A model generated the notes under the pieces. The model was not told where the DNA came from and ran no database searches. It saw only the letters and a program-made list of their open reading frames with translations. Below, piece by piece: positions 15,004-17,233 of a stretch of DNA of 17,233 bases. The stretch is from contig LKUH01000319.1 of assembly GCA_001412425.1 (NCBI GenBank), positions 1 to 17,233 of the forward strand, written 5' to 3'. Made by a program: the position numbers and the translations under genes. The DNA is from Candidatus Cloacimonas sp. SDB. Lineage in GTDB: Bacteria > Cloacimonadota > Cloacimonadia > Cloacimonadales > TCS61. Within the stretch, counting starts at the first letter, position 1, and every line of letters begins with the position of its first letter.

Positions 15004-15030
15004 GAAATAAAAATCATCTGTTGAAGTCAA
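15004..15030 (-). promoter_or_regulatory. Weak candidate promoter for tsaB-dCMP deaminase
   Basis: On the minus strand, TTGACT (plus 15030-15025) and TATTTC (15009-15004) are 15 bp apart, upstream of the tsaB TTG. The elements resemble those at 82-109, but the spacing is short. The plus strand of this gap must also hold the acyltransferase promoter, for which only TTGAAC at 15047-15052 is a weak candidate. Confidence 0.28.
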
Positions 15031-15113
15031 GAAAGAAATCTCTTATTTGAACAGATTTCAGTTGCCCAAAATATCAGATATTTAAGTTTGGATTAGAAGA
15101 GGGAGTCTGAAAT

Positions 15114-16007
15114 ATGAAAAAGAGTAAAAAGAGCAAATTGGAATTCATTTTATTCCTGTTTTTTTACAGGATATTCAGGTTATTTCCCTACGGAGTAAAT
15201 AGATTTGTTATTACCAGATTATTCATCTTCGCTGGCATGGTTATTGGTATAAGAAAGCAAGTGGCGGAACGGAATTTGCATATGGTTTTTCCGGAAAAGA
15301 GCAGGAAAGAAATTGCAAAAATAATGCGTGAGATGTATAGACATTTAGGATTAACTGCAGCTGAAACGTATTTTGCCGACATCAATGATCAATATGATCA
15401 GTTTGAAGTTGAAGGGGGAGAACATCTGGAAAAAGCTTTAGCACTTGGAAGAGGTGTAATTTTAGCTTCAGGGCATTTTGGAAACTGGGAACTGGCTGGA
15501 CGTTATATTGCCAGAACGAATAAATTATCCGTGATCTATAAAAAGTTAAGGAATCGCTATTTTGACGAATTCAACAATCGGATCAGGAATGACGAAAACT
15601 GTGTTCTGATCGAAAAAAAACGAGCTCTTAGAAAGATATTGAAATTATTGACACAGGAATATATTGTAACTATCATGTTAGATCAGAATGCTCGCAAAAA
15701 AGGAATTATTATAGATTTTATGGGTTATCCTGCGTCAACTTATAATGGCACCGCCAAGATCGCGATAAAAACCGGAACTCCAATTGTACCCGGAGTAGCT
15801 TTAAGAAAAGAAAATGGCAGTAATTATCTGAAATTTGAACCTATGATTGAAGTGGAACAGTTTGATAATTCTGAAAATTCGGTGAAAGAACTTACCCAGA
15901 TTGTATCAAAAAAAATTGAGAATTACGTTTTTAAATATCCTGAACAGTGGTTTTGGGTTCATAGAAGATGGCGGTATTATCAAAAAACTCAAGCAAAAGA
16001 CAAATAA
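15114..16007 (+). CDS. Lipid A acyltransferase, LpxL/HtrB/MsbB family
   Basis: A 297-residue inner-membrane enzyme that adds a secondary acyl chain to lipid A or a related lipid. The catalytic HX4E motif is H121 FGNW E126 in SGHFGNWE. A second family block follows: LDQNARKKGIIIDFMGYP at 189-206, then AIKTGTPIVPGVA. The end of the family fold, PEQWFWVHRRWR, is at 276-287. A basic N-terminus and a hydrophobic stretch (about 9-25) provide the membrane anchor. The length matches the roughly 300-residue family. GAGGGAG at 15099-15105 precedes the ATG by 8 nt. Its presence is strong evidence for a lipopolysaccharide- or lipooligosaccharide-type outer membrane. Which position it acylates (LpxL or LpxM role) cannot be told from the sequence. 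The next gene starts 48 bp downstream on the same strand. Confidence 0.92.
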   Translation: MKKSKKSKLEFILFLFFYRIFRLFPYGVNRFVITRLFIFAGMVIGIRKQVAERNLHMVFPEKSRKEIAKIMREMYRHLGLTAAETYFADINDQYDQFEVEGGEHLEKALALGRGVILASGHFGNWELAGRYIARTNKLSVIYKKLRNRYFDEFNNRIRNDENCVLIEKKRALRKILKLLTQEYIVTIMLDQNARKKGIIIDFMGYPASTYNGTAKIAIKTGTPIVPGVALRKENGSNYLKFEPMIEVEQFDNSENSVKELTQIVSKKIENYVFKYPEQWFWVHRRWRYYQKTQAKDK

Positions 16008-16055
16008 TGAAAATGATATTTAAGATTTTAAACATTGAGTTTTGCAGGAGGTAAA

Positions 16056-17233
16056 ATGATCAGGAGTTTCATGATCGTCACATTTTTAGTGATTTTGTCG
16101 AATCTTTCAAGTATAGATTTTATTCCTGCTTCCAGTGAAGATGTTACATTTCGTGTTCAGGATTCTCTGGCTTATTATCATGAATTTTCTGACGATCAGC
16201 ATTGGTATGGGTCAAACAGCTGGGCTGTCAGATTTGATTTCAGAAATTATTTTCAGGGAGTTCCAGCCCAATTTACAACTGCAGACATCTGGATTTACTT
16301 TCCCAATTTAGTCTCCGAAGGCAGCATTTCCTTTGCGTTTTATCTGGAGAATGTTAATCAGCCTGACCTGGGAAATCCGATTTTGCAGGAAGCTGTAGAT
16401 CCGGGCGAAATTGAGATCGGCTGGAATATATTCCCTTTTTCAGAAACTGTTCTGGATTCAGTTGTCTGGGTAATAGTAGACTACGAGACCAGCGAGATGG
16501 GGCAGTATATGTCAGCTTCTGCAGGCGGAGGGCAACACAGTTATTATTATGATGAAAGTGACGAAGCTTACTACAGCATGTCTTCCCATAATTTTAACTC
16601 TGAATTCCTGGTTTGTTTACAGGGCGAGTTTTCGATAGATGTAATAGATATAGGACTGACCGAATTTTATTTAAGCAGCGAACCCGCCTTTTCGCAGGAT
16701 GTATATCCGCTATTTCTTTTGCATAATTACCATTCCGAAGTTGTGGACAGCATCTTCATTTTATATTCAATTACATCTCCTTTTTACAGTGTTATGGATA
16801 CGATACCTGTACCAAACGAAAATTACTCTCTCGATGCCGGTGAAGAGCTTTTAATCGATCTGAGCGGAGAAATTGAATATTTGTATACCTTGCCTGATAC
16901 TGCTTCTCAATACAGGTTTTCGGCAACGATATTATGTGATGATGATGCTTTTGGATATAATAACAGCATAAGCTTAAATTACGAACTTTTCACCCAGTTT
17001 CAGAATCTTGTTCTTGTTGAAAATTTCATTCAGCTTAACGATGCATTGACTTTAGATCTCTGGCTTGATCAATCTGAATTGCTGAGCGATGAGATATTTA
17101 TCCTTAATAATTTTCCTGTCCTGGCAGATTTTCCCTTTTATAATAATTCTGCGATAGAAAGGTTCAATTTTTATTCGTTGTACGGATTTCCTGCAGCCGT
17201 AACCGGTGGAACTGAAAAAATTATCGGTTATAA
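16056..17233 (+). CDS. Secreted multidomain protein, partial, ending in an Omp28-like domain
   Basis: An open frame of 392 codons that runs off the window end without a stop. The ATG at 16056 follows AGGAGG (16046-16051). Residues 1-20 look like a signal peptide. About 30-190 is a beta-rich region with many aromatics (WAVRFDF, WIYFP, WVIVDY) of unknown family. About 193-310 resembles a CARDB-type beta-sandwich. From about 318 the sequence VLVENF and then PFYNNSAIERFNFYSLYGFPAAVTGG (360-385 region) resembles Omp28-like or thioredoxin-fold domains of Bacteroidetes and relatives. Those read VLVEEFT...DPFYN...YYGVxGYP...DG. The CxxC pair expected after VLVENF is absent. No homologue is named with certainty, and domain borders are approximate. 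A surface or secreted role is inferred. Confidence 0.75.
   Translation, partial: MIRSFMIVTFLVILSNLSSIDFIPASSEDVTFRVQDSLAYYHEFSDDQHWYGSNSWAVRFDFRNYFQGVPAQFTTADIWIYFPNLVSEGSISFAFYLENVNQPDLGNPILQEAVDPGEIEIGWNIFPFSETVLDSVVWVIVDYETSEMGQYMSASAGGGQHSYYYDESDEAYYSMSSHNFNSEFLVCLQGEFSIDVIDIGLTEFYLSSEPAFSQDVYPLFLLHNYHSEVVDSIFILYSITSPFYSVMDTIPVPNENYSLDAGEELLIDLSGEIEYLYTLPDTASQYRFSATILCDDDAFGYNNSISLNYELFTQFQNLVLVENFIQLNDALTLDLWLDQSELLSDEIFILNNFPVLADFPFYNNSAIERFNFYSLYGFPAAVTGGTEKIIGY

Noticed and set aside
15016..15056. ATCTGTT...AACAGAT inverted repeat upstream of the acyltransferase gene
   Set aside because: The arms are only 7 bp and the spacer is 27 bp in an A/T-rich region; chance is the simplest explanation.
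1..17233. CRISPR arrays, transposons, phage genes, toxin-antitoxin pairs, tRNA or rRNA genes
   Set aside because: No regularly spaced repeats, transposase motifs, terminal repeats or RNA-gene structures were seen on reading either strand, and base use is fairly even across the genes.

Overview
This is an AT-rich bacterial chromosomal window, densely packed with short intergenic gaps. It comes from a diderm (two-membrane) bacterium, as shown by a TolC-type outer-membrane protein, a lipoprotein membrane-fusion protein, an LpxL/HtrB-type lipid A acyltransferase and a membrane-anchored HtrA protease. A GldA/GldF/GldG-like ABC cluster with a DUF4340 protein, and a secreted protein ending in an Omp28-like domain, point to the FCB side of the tree. 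Cloacimonadota or a related candidate phylum fits best, but this is inferred from gene content and not from a marker phylogeny. No rRNA, tRNA, CRISPR array, transposase or phage gene is visible.

Layout. (1) 160-4955, plus strand: an adenylate kinase-family protein with altered AMP-site residues, KtrB/TrkH and KtrA (potassium uptake), a membrane PAS protein with no output domain, and an RluD-type pseudouridine synthase. Gaps are 4-28 bp, and a promoter-like site and a perfect palindrome lie upstream. (2) 5039-9444, plus strand: a Cys-rich DUF6485 protein, a compact DUF445-like membrane protein, a TolC-family protein, an HtrA protease and a MacA-like lipoprotein. This block supplies the periplasmic and outer-membrane parts of an efflux or secretion system, but no dedicated pump lies beside it. 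(3) 9594-13752, plus strand: ABC ATPase, six-helix permease, GldG-like auxiliary protein and DUF4340 protein, with overlapping or nearly overlapping genes and an 8-G tract at the third start. A terminator hairpin separates it from (4) 14977-13812, minus strand: TsaB (t6A tRNA modification) and a dCMP deaminase-family enzyme, overlapping by one base. (5) 15114-17233, plus strand: the lipid A acyltransferase, then a secreted multidomain protein cut off by the window end.

Several starts were moved or set by ribosome-binding sites. rluD starts at 3990, the membrane-fusion lipoprotein at 8338, gldG-like at 11253 (or 11250) and the dCMP deaminase at 14282. TolC and TsaB use TTG and HtrA uses GTG. 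I see no clearly new defence or mobile system. The more unusual items are the adenylate kinase variant in a potassium-uptake operon, the N-terminal extension of KtrB, the output-less PAS protein, the miniature DUF445-like protein, the pumpless TolC-HtrA-MFP trio, the poly-G start region, and the cysteine-less Omp28-like domain.
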